Assembly: GCF_017447225.1 (NCBI RefSeq) | Contig: NZ_JAFSNZ010000082.1 | Coordinates: forward strand, 1-34,395 | Direction of reading: 5' to 3' | Length of the DNA: 34,395 nucleotides | DNA from: Methanobrevibacter sp. | GTDB taxonomy: Archaea > Methanobacteriota > Methanobacteria > Methanobacteriales > Methanobacteriaceae | Shown: positions 1 through 7,461 of the stretch, piece by piece | Layout: each line of letters opens with the position of its first letter | How positions within the stretch are numbered: the first letter of the stretch is position 1 | Program-made: the position numbers and the translations under genes | Notes under the pieces: model-generated | The model's database searches: none | Seen by the model: the letters and a program-made list of their open reading frames with translations, nothing else | Told to the model about the DNA's origin: nothing

Positions 1-93
1 ATCTTTAATATCAGTATTGAAAGTAAACGTTTTAATTGTTGGTGTTTCTTCAATAATTTGTTTAATCTCAACGATTTGAGGAGAATTAATCAT
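1..93 (-). CDS. pyrK: Dihydroorotate dehydrogenase electron-transfer subunit PyrK (N-terminal fragment)
   Basis: Only the first 31 codons are in the window; the gene runs off the left edge. The reading frame starts at an ATG at 93-91 preceded by a strong GGAGGTGA site that lies inside the end of pyrD, and the two genes are one base apart. The peptide begins MINSPQIVEIKQIIEETPTI, which resembles the first beta strands of PyrK/ferredoxin-reductase-like FAD-binding domains. PyrK passes electrons from PyrD to NAD through FAD and a 2Fe-2S cluster in the class 1B enzyme. The call rests mainly on tight linkage to a class 1B pyrD, because the diagnostic FAD and Cys motifs lie outside the window. Confidence 0.75.
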   Translation of the reverse strand, partial: MINSPQIVEIKQIIEETPTIKTFTFNTDIKD

Positions 94-94
94 T

Positions 95-1006
95 TCACTC
101 ACCTCCGTGTGCAAGGCCAACCATCTCATCGATGGATGAATAGCCTTTTTGCTTCATGAATGTTTCCAAATCAGCGTTGATTTTACCAAATACTTCAACT
201 CCTTCATCCATAATTGCAGTACCTATCTGAACTGCTCTTGCACCTGCAAAAATGAATTCAACAACATCTTCAAAAGTGTAAACGCCTCCAACACCAATGA
301 TTGGAAGATCAACAGCCTCGTAAACTGAATACACATTACTTATTGCAATAGGTTTGATTGCCTTACCGCTCATTCCTCCGAACTTGTTGAATAAGACTGG
401 ACGGGCAACATCAATATTGATTTTCATGCCCGGACCTAAAGTGTTGATAAGGCTTAAGGCATCAGCTCCCGCATCCTCACATGTTTTAGCAATTTCAACA
501 ATGTCTGTAACATTAGGAGTCAGTTTAGCTATTATCGGCACATCACTTGCATCCTTTGATGCGGAAACAATAGTGTGGCTTAAATTACAGTCCTGACCGA
601 TTGAAGCACCATATCCTTCCATAGCATGAGGACAGGAAATGTTTAACTCAATCATATCCACATATTCTTGAACTTCACCAACCAAAGTACTAAATTCATC
701 GGGAGTGGCACCATAAATAGATGCAATGACAACATTATTATCCCTATTAATCTGTTTCAGCTCTTCCTTAAAGTTTTCAACACCAGGATTGGATAAACCT
801 ATAGCATTGATAATTCCACCATCAACGCCAACAGTAGTAGGATTTTTATATCCCGGATGAGGCTTTAAAGAAAATGATTTACTAATAACGCCTGCCGCAC
901 CTGATTTTAAAATCCAGTTCATGGAAGAAGCCGTGCTCCCCATGATTCCTGCAGCCAACATTAAAGGATTTCTGAAACGAACTCCACAAACATCAGTTTC
1001 TAACAT
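95..1006 (-). CDS. pyrD: Dihydroorotate dehydrogenase, class 1B catalytic subunit
   Basis: Oxidises dihydroorotate to orotate in pyrimidine synthesis, working with PyrK. The protein is 303 residues from the ATG at 1006, the usual size for this FMN-binding TIM barrel. That ATG is favoured over TTG or GTG codons slightly upstream because GGTGG sits at the right distance before it. Visible landmarks are FRNPLMLAAGIMG at the N-terminus, the catalytic-cysteine motif NISCPH (Cys125), which marks class 1 enzymes with Cys as base, the phosphate-binding GVGGVYTFEDVVEFIFAGA and AVQIGTA near the C-terminus. It is followed after one base by pyrK, as in many class 1B operons. A likely TATA element (TTATAAAT, minus strand) lies upstream, near 1055. 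Confidence 0.96.
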   Translation of the reverse strand: MLETDVCGVRFRNPLMLAAGIMGSTASSMNWILKSGAAGVISKSFSLKPHPGYKNPTTVGVDGGIINAIGLSNPGVENFKEELKQINRDNNVVIASIYGATPDEFSTLVGEVQEYVDMIELNISCPHAMEGYGASIGQDCNLSHTIVSASKDASDVPIIAKLTPNVTDIVEIAKTCEDAGADALSLINTLGPGMKINIDVARPVLFNKFGGMSGKAIKPIAISNVYSVYEAVDLPIIGVGGVYTFEDVVEFIFAGARAVQIGTAIMDEGVEVFGKINADLETFMKQKGYSSIDEMVGLAHGGE

Positions 1007-1088
1007 AACATCCACCAAAATTTCTATTATGTATTAATGTTTGGTTTACAAATAATTTATAATTAGTGGAAGATTGAAAAAATATGAA

Positions 1089-1622
1089 TTATTTTTCATA
1101 TTTTTCAAGTAGTTGGCGATAGTTATCATTTTGGCGTTTTAAACTGATTATATTGGTTTTATTGGTTTTTAATGTTTCTTCTTTTTCCTTAAGCAAGAGT
1201 TTTATGGTTTCATCCTGCTTTTCAATAATCAGGTCCTTTTGAGCAAGCAGACCTTCATAAGTTTTAGAAATTTTTCTAAGCTGAACTTCCAGGTTTTCAC
1301 TATTTTGCCTGATTTGGTCTTTATATTCGTCGATTAATGACCTTAAATACTTGACCTGATCCTGCTTATCGTCAATGATATCCTGCTTTTCCCGAATCTT
1401 TTTATCCAGATCATCGAGTTCCTTGATTTTGGCCTTTTCATTGTTGATTTCATTATCCAGCTTATACTCCAGGTTTTGCTTTTCGTACTTCAACTTGGTG
1501 GAATAGAGTTTCAACTTATTAATTTCCTCGTTTTTGCTTTCAAGTTCCATGGTGAGTTCATCTATTTCACCATCTTTCAATTCTATTGTTTCCTTTAAAT
1601 CTCTAAAACTTTGTTTTGACAT
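1089..1622 (-). CDS. Hypothetical coiled-coil protein
   Basis: A 177-residue, highly charged protein made almost wholly of Lys, Glu, Asp, Leu, Ile, Asn and Gln, with heptad-like spacing of Leu/Ile from about residue 10 to the end. This predicts one long alpha-helical coiled coil. There is no signal peptide, membrane segment, cysteine or enzymatic motif. The ATG at 1622 has no evident ribosome-binding site, so the message may be leaderless. It is divergent from nop5 across an 82-base gap and convergent with nothing. A structural or scaffold role is only inference. The length and frame are well supported by strong coding bias, but I do not recognise a named family. Confidence 0.8.
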   Translation of the reverse strand: MSKQSFRDLKETIELKDGEIDELTMELESKNEEINKLKLYSTKLKYEKQNLEYKLDNEINNEKAKIKELDDLDKKIREKQDIIDDKQDQVKYLRSLIDEYKDQIRQNSENLEVQLRKISKTYEGLLAQKDLIIEKQDETIKLLLKEKEETLKTNKTNIISLKRQNDNYRQLLEKYEK

Positions 1623-1704
1623 TAATTGAAATATTTGATTTTAAATCATTAAAAACTTTTTGAAGCCAAAATTTTATTAAAAATAAAAAAAATAATTTAA
1701 GAAC

Positions 1705-2838
1705 ATGGAATGTTATGTGACTTACAGCGTTAAAGGATTTTATGCGTTTAACGAAAATAATGAATTAATCTGTGAAAAGTTATTTAAAGAAGATGAAATA
1801 ATCCAAAAGCTGATTGAAATTGACAATAAGGAAATTCCTTGTGAGGAAAGCGAGCTGATTGATGAGCTGAGTGAGACTTACGACACAATATTTGTCGAAT
1901 CAAATAAGCGTGCTTCCGATTACAGATGCGACAAGGTAAAGGTCAAAAATCCTAATTCCGGAGGAAATTATCTTAGAAGCAATTTCGATTTGGATATGAA
2001 TAATGAGATTTATCAAAAATTGGCCATCTATAAGATGAAAAAGGCACAGTCTTCAGAGGATAAGCATCTGATTCAGGCCATCAACTCCATTGATGAGATT
2101 GATGAGTCCATTTCAAAATTAATCGAGAGAATCCGTGAATGGTATGCTCTCTACTTCCCAGAGATGGATTTGATAAAAAACAATGAGACATACATCAAAT
2201 TAATTTATGAAAACAAGACAAAAGAAGAAATCGTTAACGCCAAAAGCAGTGCATTCCCACAGGACATGCTGGATATAGAAGAAGATATCAATCCGGAAGA
2301 CTTAGAAATAATGAACAGATATGCCAAATCCATCTATGAACTCCAGCAGACAAGAAAAGATATTTTGAATTATATTGACAGCAGGATGGAGTCAATTGCA
2401 CCAAACATGAAATTATTGCTCGGATCATCTCTTGCGGCCAAGCTGATATCCCATGCCGGAGGACTTAAAAGACTGGCAACATATCCTTCAAGTACCGTTC
2501 AGATAATGGGTGCTGAAAAGGCATTGTTCAGACATTTAAAAAGCGGAGACCGTCCTCCAAAATACGGACTGATTTACCAGCACCCTCAAGTTCGTGGAGC
2601 AAAATGGTGGAATCGTGGAAAGATAGCCAGACTGCTTGCAGGAAGAATATCTCTGGCAGCAAGAAAAGACGTTTTTACCCATGATTTTAATCCAGAAATA
2701 TTTAATGAATTCAATGAAAAAGCACAGGAAATAGAAAAAAATAATCCATTTCCTCCAAAAACAAGTAAAAAAAGAAAAGAAGAAAAGAACAAATCAAAAA
2801 AGAAACACAGAAAATCTAAAAAAAGAAGGAGGAAATGA
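1705..2838 (+). CDS. nop5: Nop5/Nop56/58-family C/D-box RNP core protein
   Basis: Scaffold protein of the archaeal C/D-box guide RNP. It binds the L7Ae-RNA complex and the methyltransferase fibrillarin to direct 2'-O-methylation of rRNA and tRNA. The 377-residue protein has the expected order: an N-terminal fibrillarin-binding domain (about 1-110), a coiled coil (about 115-235) and the Nop RNA-binding domain (about 235-340). The Nop domain carries the hallmark GSSLAAKLISHAGGL, GAEKALFRHLK and GLIYQHPQVRGA stretches. The C-terminus is a 27-residue, almost pure Lys/Arg tail, common in this family and probably RNA-binding. The flpA gene overlaps its stop codon by four bases, so the two partners are co-translated. 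Confidence 0.97.
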   Translation: MECYVTYSVKGFYAFNENNELICEKLFKEDEIIQKLIEIDNKEIPCEESELIDELSETYDTIFVESNKRASDYRCDKVKVKNPNSGGNYLRSNFDLDMNNEIYQKLAIYKMKKAQSSEDKHLIQAINSIDEIDESISKLIERIREWYALYFPEMDLIKNNETYIKLIYENKTKEEIVNAKSSAFPQDMLDIEEDINPEDLEIMNRYAKSIYELQQTRKDILNYIDSRMESIAPNMKLLLGSSLAAKLISHAGGLKRLATYPSSTVQIMGAEKALFRHLKSGDRPPKYGLIYQHPQVRGAKWWNRGKIARLLAGRISLAARKDVFTHDFNPEIFNEFNEKAQEIEKNNPFPPKTSKKRKEEKNKSKKKHRKSKKRRRK

Positions 2839-3482
2839 AAATGGATGTTTTTTTAAAAGGTGGAGAAATCGCAACACGCAATTTAACACCAGGAATTAAT
2901 GTTTATGGAGAGGAATTAATTTCTGAAGATGTCGAATACCGATTGTGGAACCCAAGAAGGTCAAAACTTGCAGCGGCAATCCTAAACGGTTTGGAAAATT
3001 TGGATATAAAAAATAATGATAAGGTCCTATATCTTGGCGCATCAACCGGCACCACTGTTTCACATATTTCAGATATTGCATATGACGGGAAAATTTATGC
3101 CGTTGAATTTTCACCAGTGACAGCAAAAAAGTTAACCAGACTGTCACGTCAAAGGCCAAACATCTATCCTATATTGGGTGATGCTACCAAACCTAAAGAA
3201 TACATGAATTTGGTTGAAAAGGTTGATGTATTATACTGTGATGTTGCTCAGCCAACACAATCAGAATTGTTTATGAAAAATATGGATATATTCGCAAAGG
3301 AAGATGCTTTAGGAATGATAACACTTAAAGCCAGAAGTATTGATGTCATACAGAAACCTAAAAAGATATTCAAGCAAGAAGAGAAGAAAATGATAGAGAA
3401 AGGTTTTAAAATTATCGAAAAAATAAAACTGGAACCTTACGAAAAAGACCATATGGCATTCGTTGTAGAGAAAAATTTTTAA
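2835..3482 (+). CDS. flpA: Fibrillarin-like rRNA/tRNA 2'-O-methyltransferase
   Basis: SAM-dependent 2'-O-ribose methyltransferase of the C/D-box RNP, partner of Nop5 encoded just upstream. Landmarks are the fibrillarin N-terminal signature VYGEELISEDVEYRLWNPRRSK, shortened here to its key parts YGEE and WNPRRSK-LAAAI, and the Rossmann SAM-binding motif VLYLGASTGTTVSHISD. An acidic AVEFSP follows, then DVLYCDVAQPTQ. The frame opens with an ATG in the ATGA overlap with nop5. A second ATG at 2841 lies 8 bases after the AAGGAGG site, a better spacing, so translation may start there (213 residues). Fibrillarin residues for catalysis (K-D-K-H type) appear conserved: Asp in YCDVAQ and Lys in TLKARS. 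It ends at a poly-A/T-rich stretch. Confidence 0.97.
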   Translation: MKMDVFLKGGEIATRNLTPGINVYGEELISEDVEYRLWNPRRSKLAAAILNGLENLDIKNNDKVLYLGASTGTTVSHISDIAYDGKIYAVEFSPVTAKKLTRLSRQRPNIYPILGDATKPKEYMNLVEKVDVLYCDVAQPTQSELFMKNMDIFAKEDALGMITLKARSIDVIQKPKKIFKQEEKKMIEKGFKIIEKIKLEPYEKDHMAFVVEKNF

Positions 3483-4083
3483 AAAAAAATAGTGAATTTT
3501 CGCAGCATATTTAGTGAAAAACTTCTTTAGAATTTTATTCAAAAATGTTAAAAAATACCCAAAAAAGTATTACTTCGATAGCTTTTTATACCATAAAATT
3601 AAATATTATATATGCTAATGCAAATAAAATAAAAGTTCACTAAATAATCCTTTAGGTAAATTCACTCTACTAATCACTTCATTTATGTAAATCCTAAAGG
3701 ATTGAACTTATTTTATTTAAAAACTCTTTTTTATCAATTTAAAATTTTAAGCTAAAATACTGTCTTTTTATCAAAAAAGTATTACTAAAAATTAATTTTT
3801 TACAATAAATATTACTCGCTAAAAGCAATATTGACTTTAACATATCACAACAAAAATTTTAGAAAAAACACTTATACACATTGCAACATTACCCAAATAG
3901 AGATAATTTTATATGAGGTTACGCCACATTCACAATCAAGAAAAAAGTTGAATGTAAATTTGTGCCATTTTAATTAATTATAGATATGATTAAAAAGATA
4001 TTGTTTAAAAATAAATCAATATAATTTAGTGAAAATATGATAATAATAAAAGCAATTAACAAAAAATAATAAAAAGAGTGGCG
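3483..4083. other. Gene-free 600-base intergenic region
   Basis: No reading frame of credible length or composition lies here. It is extremely AT-rich. What can be seen: a TATA-like box (about 3604-3613) followed by a large hairpin at 3622-3718 and a T-run; a 15-base direct repeat (CAAAAAAGTATTACT) at 3560-3574 and 3772-3786 on either side of that hairpin; a weak 7-bp inverted repeat (ACATTCA/TGAATGT) near 3928-3955; and oligo-A tracts at 4061-4075 that read as oligo-T on the minus strand just after coaB, a likely terminator for that operon. Confidence 0.7.
3622..3732 (+). ncRNA. Candidate small structured RNA (long imperfect hairpin)
   Basis: The arms 3622-3655 and 3693-3718 pair in three blocks: AAATAAAATAA with TTATTTTATTT, GTTCA with TGAAC, and ATCCTTTAGG with CCTAAAGGAT, enclosing a 36-base loop. 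A TATTATATATG box ends about 20-25 bases before GTTCA (3635), where an archaeal transcript would start, and CTTTTTTAT (3725-3733) follows the right arm as a terminator-like T-run. The 26 base pairs are far more than chance in this short stretch. The promoter, stem and T-run order suggests an independent RNA on the plus strand, but a transposon-like remnant or protein-binding site is possible. I recognise no known RNA family. Confidence 0.4.
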
Positions 4084-4743
4084 TTATCTACATGAAATCT
4101 TTTTACAAATGACATTCATAATAGTTTTTGCAATTTCATCCTTGCTTGCAAGAGGCACTGCCAAAACATCATCATCTATAATCAGAACCTCATTCTTATC
4201 TGATCCGAAATTGCACTCATCATGGGAAACATCATTTGCAACGACCAAATCAGTTCCTGCATCCGCAATCTGCTTGCGGGCACAATAAACAATCTCATCA
4301 TGAGAAATATTGAATTCCGCCTTGAATCCAACCAAAAATATATCAGGATTAATCGTTTTGATTTGTCTAATAATCTTTAATGTCGGCTTTAAGCTGATAG
4401 CCATTGATGAATCTGAATCAATCTTTTTATTTTCACGTTCCACAACCTCAAAATCAGAAACTGCAGCTGTCGAAATAAAAATATCAAAATCTCCGACAAT
4501 GTCAAAAATAACATCAGCCATCTGCTTGGACGTTTCAACATTGATAACATTAAATAGCGGTGAAATCCTGACGCTGACCTTTGCGGCAACAAGAGTAACC
4601 TCAGCACCCAATACATATGCCTGCTTTGCAAGCGCCAAACCCATTTTACCTGAAGATTTGTTAGTAATACCTCTTACAGAATCAATAGGTTCAAAAGTCC
4701 CACCCAAACTAATTAAAACTTTTTTACCGAGAATATAAATCAC
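4084..4743 (-). CDS. coaB: Phosphopantothenate--cysteine ligase (CoaB domain as a separate protein)
   Basis: Joins cysteine to 4'-phosphopantothenate in CoA synthesis. Normally this is the C-terminal half of a fused CoaBC of about 400 residues; here it is a separate 219-residue protein. The family motifs are all present: GGTFEPIDSVRGITNKSSGKMG at the N-terminus (key parts GGT-EPID and ITNKSSGKMG), AVSDF, LKPTLKII, LVGFKAEF and VANDVS. The start is a GTG at 4743 inside a GTGA overlap with the coaC stop, so translation depends on ribosome re-initiation or frameshifting. Oligo-T tracts follow the stop. All catalytic blocks are intact, so the enzyme should be active. Confidence 0.92.
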   Translation of the reverse strand: MIYILGKKVLISLGGTFEPIDSVRGITNKSSGKMGLALAKQAYVLGAEVTLVAAKVSVRISPLFNVINVETSKQMADVIFDIVGDFDIFISTAAVSDFEVVERENKKIDSDSSMAISLKPTLKIIRQIKTINPDIFLVGFKAEFNISHDEIVYCARKQIADAGTDLVVANDVSHDECNFGSDKNEVLIIDDDVLAVPLASKDEIAKTIMNVICKKISCR

Positions 4744-5249
4744 TTCTTAGCCAAATTAATACATCTCAAAGATTCAAGAACAATATCCTCATTGTCAGGG
4801 AATTTAGCTTTTCCCTCATCCATTACCGGAGGCATGAATGAAGCTGATTTCTCATCCTTGATTTTTTGAATATTTTCCTCAATAGCCTTAAACATTGAAT
4901 CATGCATTGACGGAACAAATAAAATAGGAGTGTCATGGCCATATGCAGTAATCAATAAGGTTGAAATAGGATTATCTGCTATTTTATGTGCAAATTTACT
5001 AATAGTATTGGCAGTAGCCGGAGCAACAAGTATTAAATCCTCCTGAGAGTAACGGACATGCTCGATATTTCCAGTCAGTTCAGTTATAACCTCACTTCCA
5101 GTTGCAAATTCCATTGAATTCGGATGAATAATCCTGCAAGCGGCTTCGCTCATGAAACATTTTACATCCACGCCTTGACGCTTAAACTCTCTAGCCAATT
5201 TAATTGCTTGGGTAGCTGCCACACTACCTGTAACACATAATACTATCAT
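4740..5249 (-). CDS. coaC: Phosphopantothenoylcysteine decarboxylase (CoaC domain as a separate protein)
   Basis: FMN-dependent flavoprotein that decarboxylates phosphopantothenoylcysteine to phosphopantetheine. The start is the ATG at 5249 with GAGGT seven bases before it; the open frame extends further upstream but only into the previous gene. The 169-residue product has the HFCD-family features: IVLCVTGSVAATQAI (FMN phosphate loop), EHVRY containing the catalytic His, APATANTISKFAHKIADN and the PSMHDSM clamp. The protein stops at LAKK and the CoaB frame resumes one base back with GKKVLISLGGT, just where the fused enzyme has its linker. It is third in a four-gene operon. Confidence 0.93.
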   Translation of the reverse strand: MIVLCVTGSVAATQAIKLAREFKRQGVDVKCFMSEAACRIIHPNSMEFATGSEVITELTGNIEHVRYSQEDLILVAPATANTISKFAHKIADNPISTLLITAYGHDTPILFVPSMHDSMFKAIEENIQKIKDEKSASFMPPVMDEGKAKFPDNEDIVLESLRCINLAKK

Positions 5250-5274
5250 AGAATACCTCAAAAAAATGAAAAAT

Positions 5275-5850
5275 TTAGTTAATTGTAATGTGCTGCATGA
5301 TATAATCCGCAGCAGGCAAATTTGTCTCGTATTTATCGATAGGAGCACTATACATTATAACATAAGCTTCATTACCTCTTTCAAACCATAATGCCTTATG
5401 CTGTTTAACAACACCGGTTGAAGCGCTGGAAGTATAAATGTACTGAAGAGCTTTTTCATCGTTGATTAAGACCTCGCCTGAAGAAACCAATTCGAAAGCC
5501 TCGTCTGCCTGAACATTACTGTATGTTTTATTAACATAATTAGCAAAATCACCGGAAAACTCCTGTTTCTCCACATGTATATTGACCTGACCCACTTCAA
5601 GACTGTCAACAGAACTTTCTTTAGCTATAGCAAGAATAGTATAATTTGACGTTGCCTGAGCTATTACCCAATTTGACGGGTAATTAATTGTAACTCCGCC
5701 TTTTGAAATGGATAACATTTCAACTGATTCATTGGTGTTAGTATTACTATTGCTTTTATGATCGAATTGGATATCATTGAAAACAATGTACCCGAAAATT
5801 GCAATAATAACAATGAGTATTACAACCCCTATTAACGTAATTTTTTTCAT
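5275..5850 (-). CDS. Membrane-anchored extracytoplasmic protein, PsbP-like fold suspected
   Basis: A 191-residue protein with a short Lys-Lys N-terminus, one hydrophobic helix (about residues 4-24) and a low-complexity Ser/Asn/Thr linker (about 32-41). A globular domain of about 150 residues follows. The domain opens with a pattern ISKGGVTINYPSNW and includes WFERGNEAYVIMYSAP, which resembles PsbP/Mog1-like secreted domains common in methanogen surface proteins. The start ATG is preceded by GGTGA. It lies 24 bases after the Ser/Tyr-rich membrane protein and 25 bases before coaC, in the same operon. The function is unknown and the fold assignment is tentative. Confidence 0.75.
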   Translation of the reverse strand: MKKITLIGVVILIVIIAIFGYIVFNDIQFDHKSNSNTNTNESVEMLSISKGGVTINYPSNWVIAQATSNYTILAIAKESSVDSLEVGQVNIHVEKQEFSGDFANYVNKTYSNVQADEAFELVSSGEVLINDEKALQYIYTSSASTGVVKQHKALWFERGNEAYVIMYSAPIDKYETNLPAADYIMQHITIN

Positions 5851-5874
5851 ATAGTCACCATTTTAAAAAAAAAT

Positions 5875-6522
5875 TTAATTGGCAGTATTTTCTTGAGAAC
5901 TACTGCCATCAGAATAACTGCCCTCAGAACTACTATAATCCTGTGAATAGTCTTGACTATAGTCATACTGATAATCTGACGAATATTCCGTAGTTTCTAC
6001 ATAATCATAAGACGAATTATCATAATATGTATTATTTGAATCAACCGTAGTATTTACTGTAATATCATCAACATCCGGAAATGCGGTATCAGTTACAATA
6101 GCTACAGCATCAGTACTTGAAAAAGATTGGAAATCAAAATTGAACACTCCGAAAGCAGCACCTACAGTAAAACCTACAGCTAAAATCAACACAGCCAAAA
6201 GTTTGAAAGTGCTTGAATCCATTGGAGTTCTTTCTTTAAGTTTTTTGTCTCCTTTTTTCGGATTAATAATATATTTTTGAACCAAATCCTCTTCTTCTTT
6301 TTTATCTTTATCAATTGGTTTTTCATCTATTTTAGGAGAATCAGAAGGTTTACCTTGCATAGATCTAATTCTATTAGTAGCTTCTCTTGCATCTAATGCA
6401 TTTAGCTTATCTTCATATTTTGAACGGAAATAAATATATTTTTCCCTAGATATTTTTCCATGAGCATAGTCTGATTCTAAACTAGCCATAATCTCTAGAA
6501 GTTTATCTTTATCATTAGACAT
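5875..6522 (-). CDS. Single-pass membrane protein with SHOCT-like N-terminus and Tyr/Ser-rich outer tail
   Basis: A 215-residue protein in three parts. Residues about 5-45 form a charged helical pair containing GKISREKYIYFRSKYEDKL, similar to SHOCT/oligomerisation motifs. A basic/acidic linker runs to about 105, and one transmembrane helix follows (about 107-128, LLAVLILAVGFTVGAAFGVF). The outer tail of about 85 residues is rich in Asp, Ser, Thr, Asn and Tyr, with tandem YSQDYSQDYS units. The start has a strong AAGGAGG site. A TATA-like element with flanking GTAAAC/GTTTAC arms (6561-6583) lies upstream, so this is the first gene of the operon leading to coaC-coaB. No enzymatic motif is visible; a surface or envelope role is inference. 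Confidence 0.75.
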   Translation of the reverse strand: MSNDKDKLLEIMASLESDYAHGKISREKYIYFRSKYEDKLNALDAREATNRIRSMQGKPSDSPKIDEKPIDKDKKEEEDLVQKYIINPKKGDKKLKERTPMDSSTFKLLAVLILAVGFTVGAAFGVFNFDFQSFSSTDAVAIVTDTAFPDVDDITVNTTVDSNNTYYDNSSYDYVETTEYSSDYQYDYSQDYSQDYSSSEGSYSDGSSSQENTAN

Positions 6523-6560
6523 ACCAACCCTCCTTAAATTATTAACAATATTTATTATAT

Positions 6561-6583
6561 GTAAACATTAATTTATAGTTTAC
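6561..6583 (-). promoter_or_regulatory. Promoter with inverted repeat for the coaC-coaB operon
   Basis: On the minus strand ACTATAAATTA forms a TATA-like box, flanked symmetrically by GTAAAC and GTTTAC. It lies about 40-60 bases upstream of the ATG at 6522. The flanking 6-base arms could be a repressor site or chance in AT-rich DNA. Confidence 0.4.
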
Positions 6584-6602
6584 CTTATATTCAAAAAAAT
6601 AA

Positions 6603-7418
6603 TCAGAATTCAGGATAAGAACCTAAAACCTTGAAAAAATAGGTATTATCCTCAATTTCTTTAAGAATATTTTGGATAATCTCATCCTTACAGTGACCAT
6701 AAAAGTCAACAAAAAACAGATATTTACCTAAACCCTGCTTGGAAGGCCTTGATTCAATTTTTGTCATGTTAATATTATTTTTTTCAAATATTCCAAGAAT
6801 ATGGTAAAGTGAACCCGGACGGTCTTCATAGATTGAAAATATTATGGAAGTCTTGTCATTACCTGTCGGGTCAGTATCTTCCTTGGATAGAACAACAAAA
6901 CGGGTTTCATTGTTGTCAACATCCTGAATATTGGCTTCAAGAATTTCCAAACCATAAAGCTCAGCACTTTTTGCATTACCTATGGCTGCCTTTGAATTAT
7001 CACCTATAATGCTTTTGGCGGCACTGGCAGTGCTTACGGCATAATGAGGCTGGATATTATTGCTGCGTATAAATTCCTGACATTGGGCAATTGCCTGGGA
7101 ATGGGAATAGACATCATCAATGTCTTCAAGCACACATCCCGGATTGACTATTAAGTTCTGATTGATTGGAATAATCACCTCACCAATAATATTTAAATCA
7201 TATTTATGGGCAAGAGAATCCAATGTGATTCCAACAGGTCCTTCGATTGAATTTTCAATTGGAACTATTCCTTTGATGCACTGATCATCTGCAATGCTGT
7301 CCATAACTGCAGGAATTGTACAATAAGGAATTAAATCATCACCTAAAAGTGTTGCTGCCTCATGGGAAAATGTTCCTTTCGGACCTAAAAAAGAGATTAA
7401 TTCACTAATAATAATCAC
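6603..7418 (-). CDS. pheA: Prephenate dehydratase
   Basis: Converts prephenate to phenylpyruvate in phenylalanine synthesis. It is a stand-alone 271-residue PDT-ACT protein, without fused chorismate mutase. Catalytic-domain motifs are FLGPKGTFSHEAA, NSIEGPVG, SHSQAIAQC, STASAAK and NETRFVVLS, the last carrying the essential Thr-Arg-Phe. The C-terminal ACT domain (about 190-268) has PGSLYHILGIFEKNNINMTKIESRP, the phenylalanine-binding GALV and ESRP regions, so feedback inhibition is expected. There is no ATG: the only in-frame start is the GTG at 7418, which is itself part of the AAGGTGAT site, or a non-canonical ATT a few codons on. It is separated from the upstream CBS gene by a terminator-like hairpin. 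Confidence 0.95.
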   Translation of the reverse strand: MIIISELISFLGPKGTFSHEAATLLGDDLIPYCTIPAVMDSIADDQCIKGIVPIENSIEGPVGITLDSLAHKYDLNIIGEVIIPINQNLIVNPGCVLEDIDDVYSHSQAIAQCQEFIRSNNIQPHYAVSTASAAKSIIGDNSKAAIGNAKSAELYGLEILEANIQDVDNNETRFVVLSKEDTDPTGNDKTSIIFSIYEDRPGSLYHILGIFEKNNINMTKIESRPSKQGLGKYLFFVDFYGHCKDEIIQNILKEIEDNTYFFKVLGSYPEF

Positions 7419-7423
7419 CTTAA

Positions 7424-7461
7424 AAAAAAGAAATTGAAAGTATAGCTAAGAATAGCTACAC
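7424..7461 (-). terminator. Hairpin terminator after the CBS gene
   Basis: GTATAGCTA (7440-7448) pairs with TAGCTACAC (7453-7461) with one G-T pair and a 4-base loop, overlapping the CBS stop codon. On the minus strand an 8-base T-run follows at 7424-7431, just before the pheA start. It may attenuate transcription into pheA. Confidence 0.5.

Noticed and set aside
354-596. Open frames on the strand opposite pyrD, and similar frames opposite coaB, queE, ehbF, argG and the CBS genes.
   Set aside because: They lie entirely inside recognised genes in another frame, have no ribosome-binding sites, and show no recognisable protein features.
3928-3960. ACATTCA/TGAATGT stem after a TATA-like stretch as a second small RNA.
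   Set aside because: The stem lies at or before the expected transcript start and is only seven pairs; no T-run follows it. Too weak to call.
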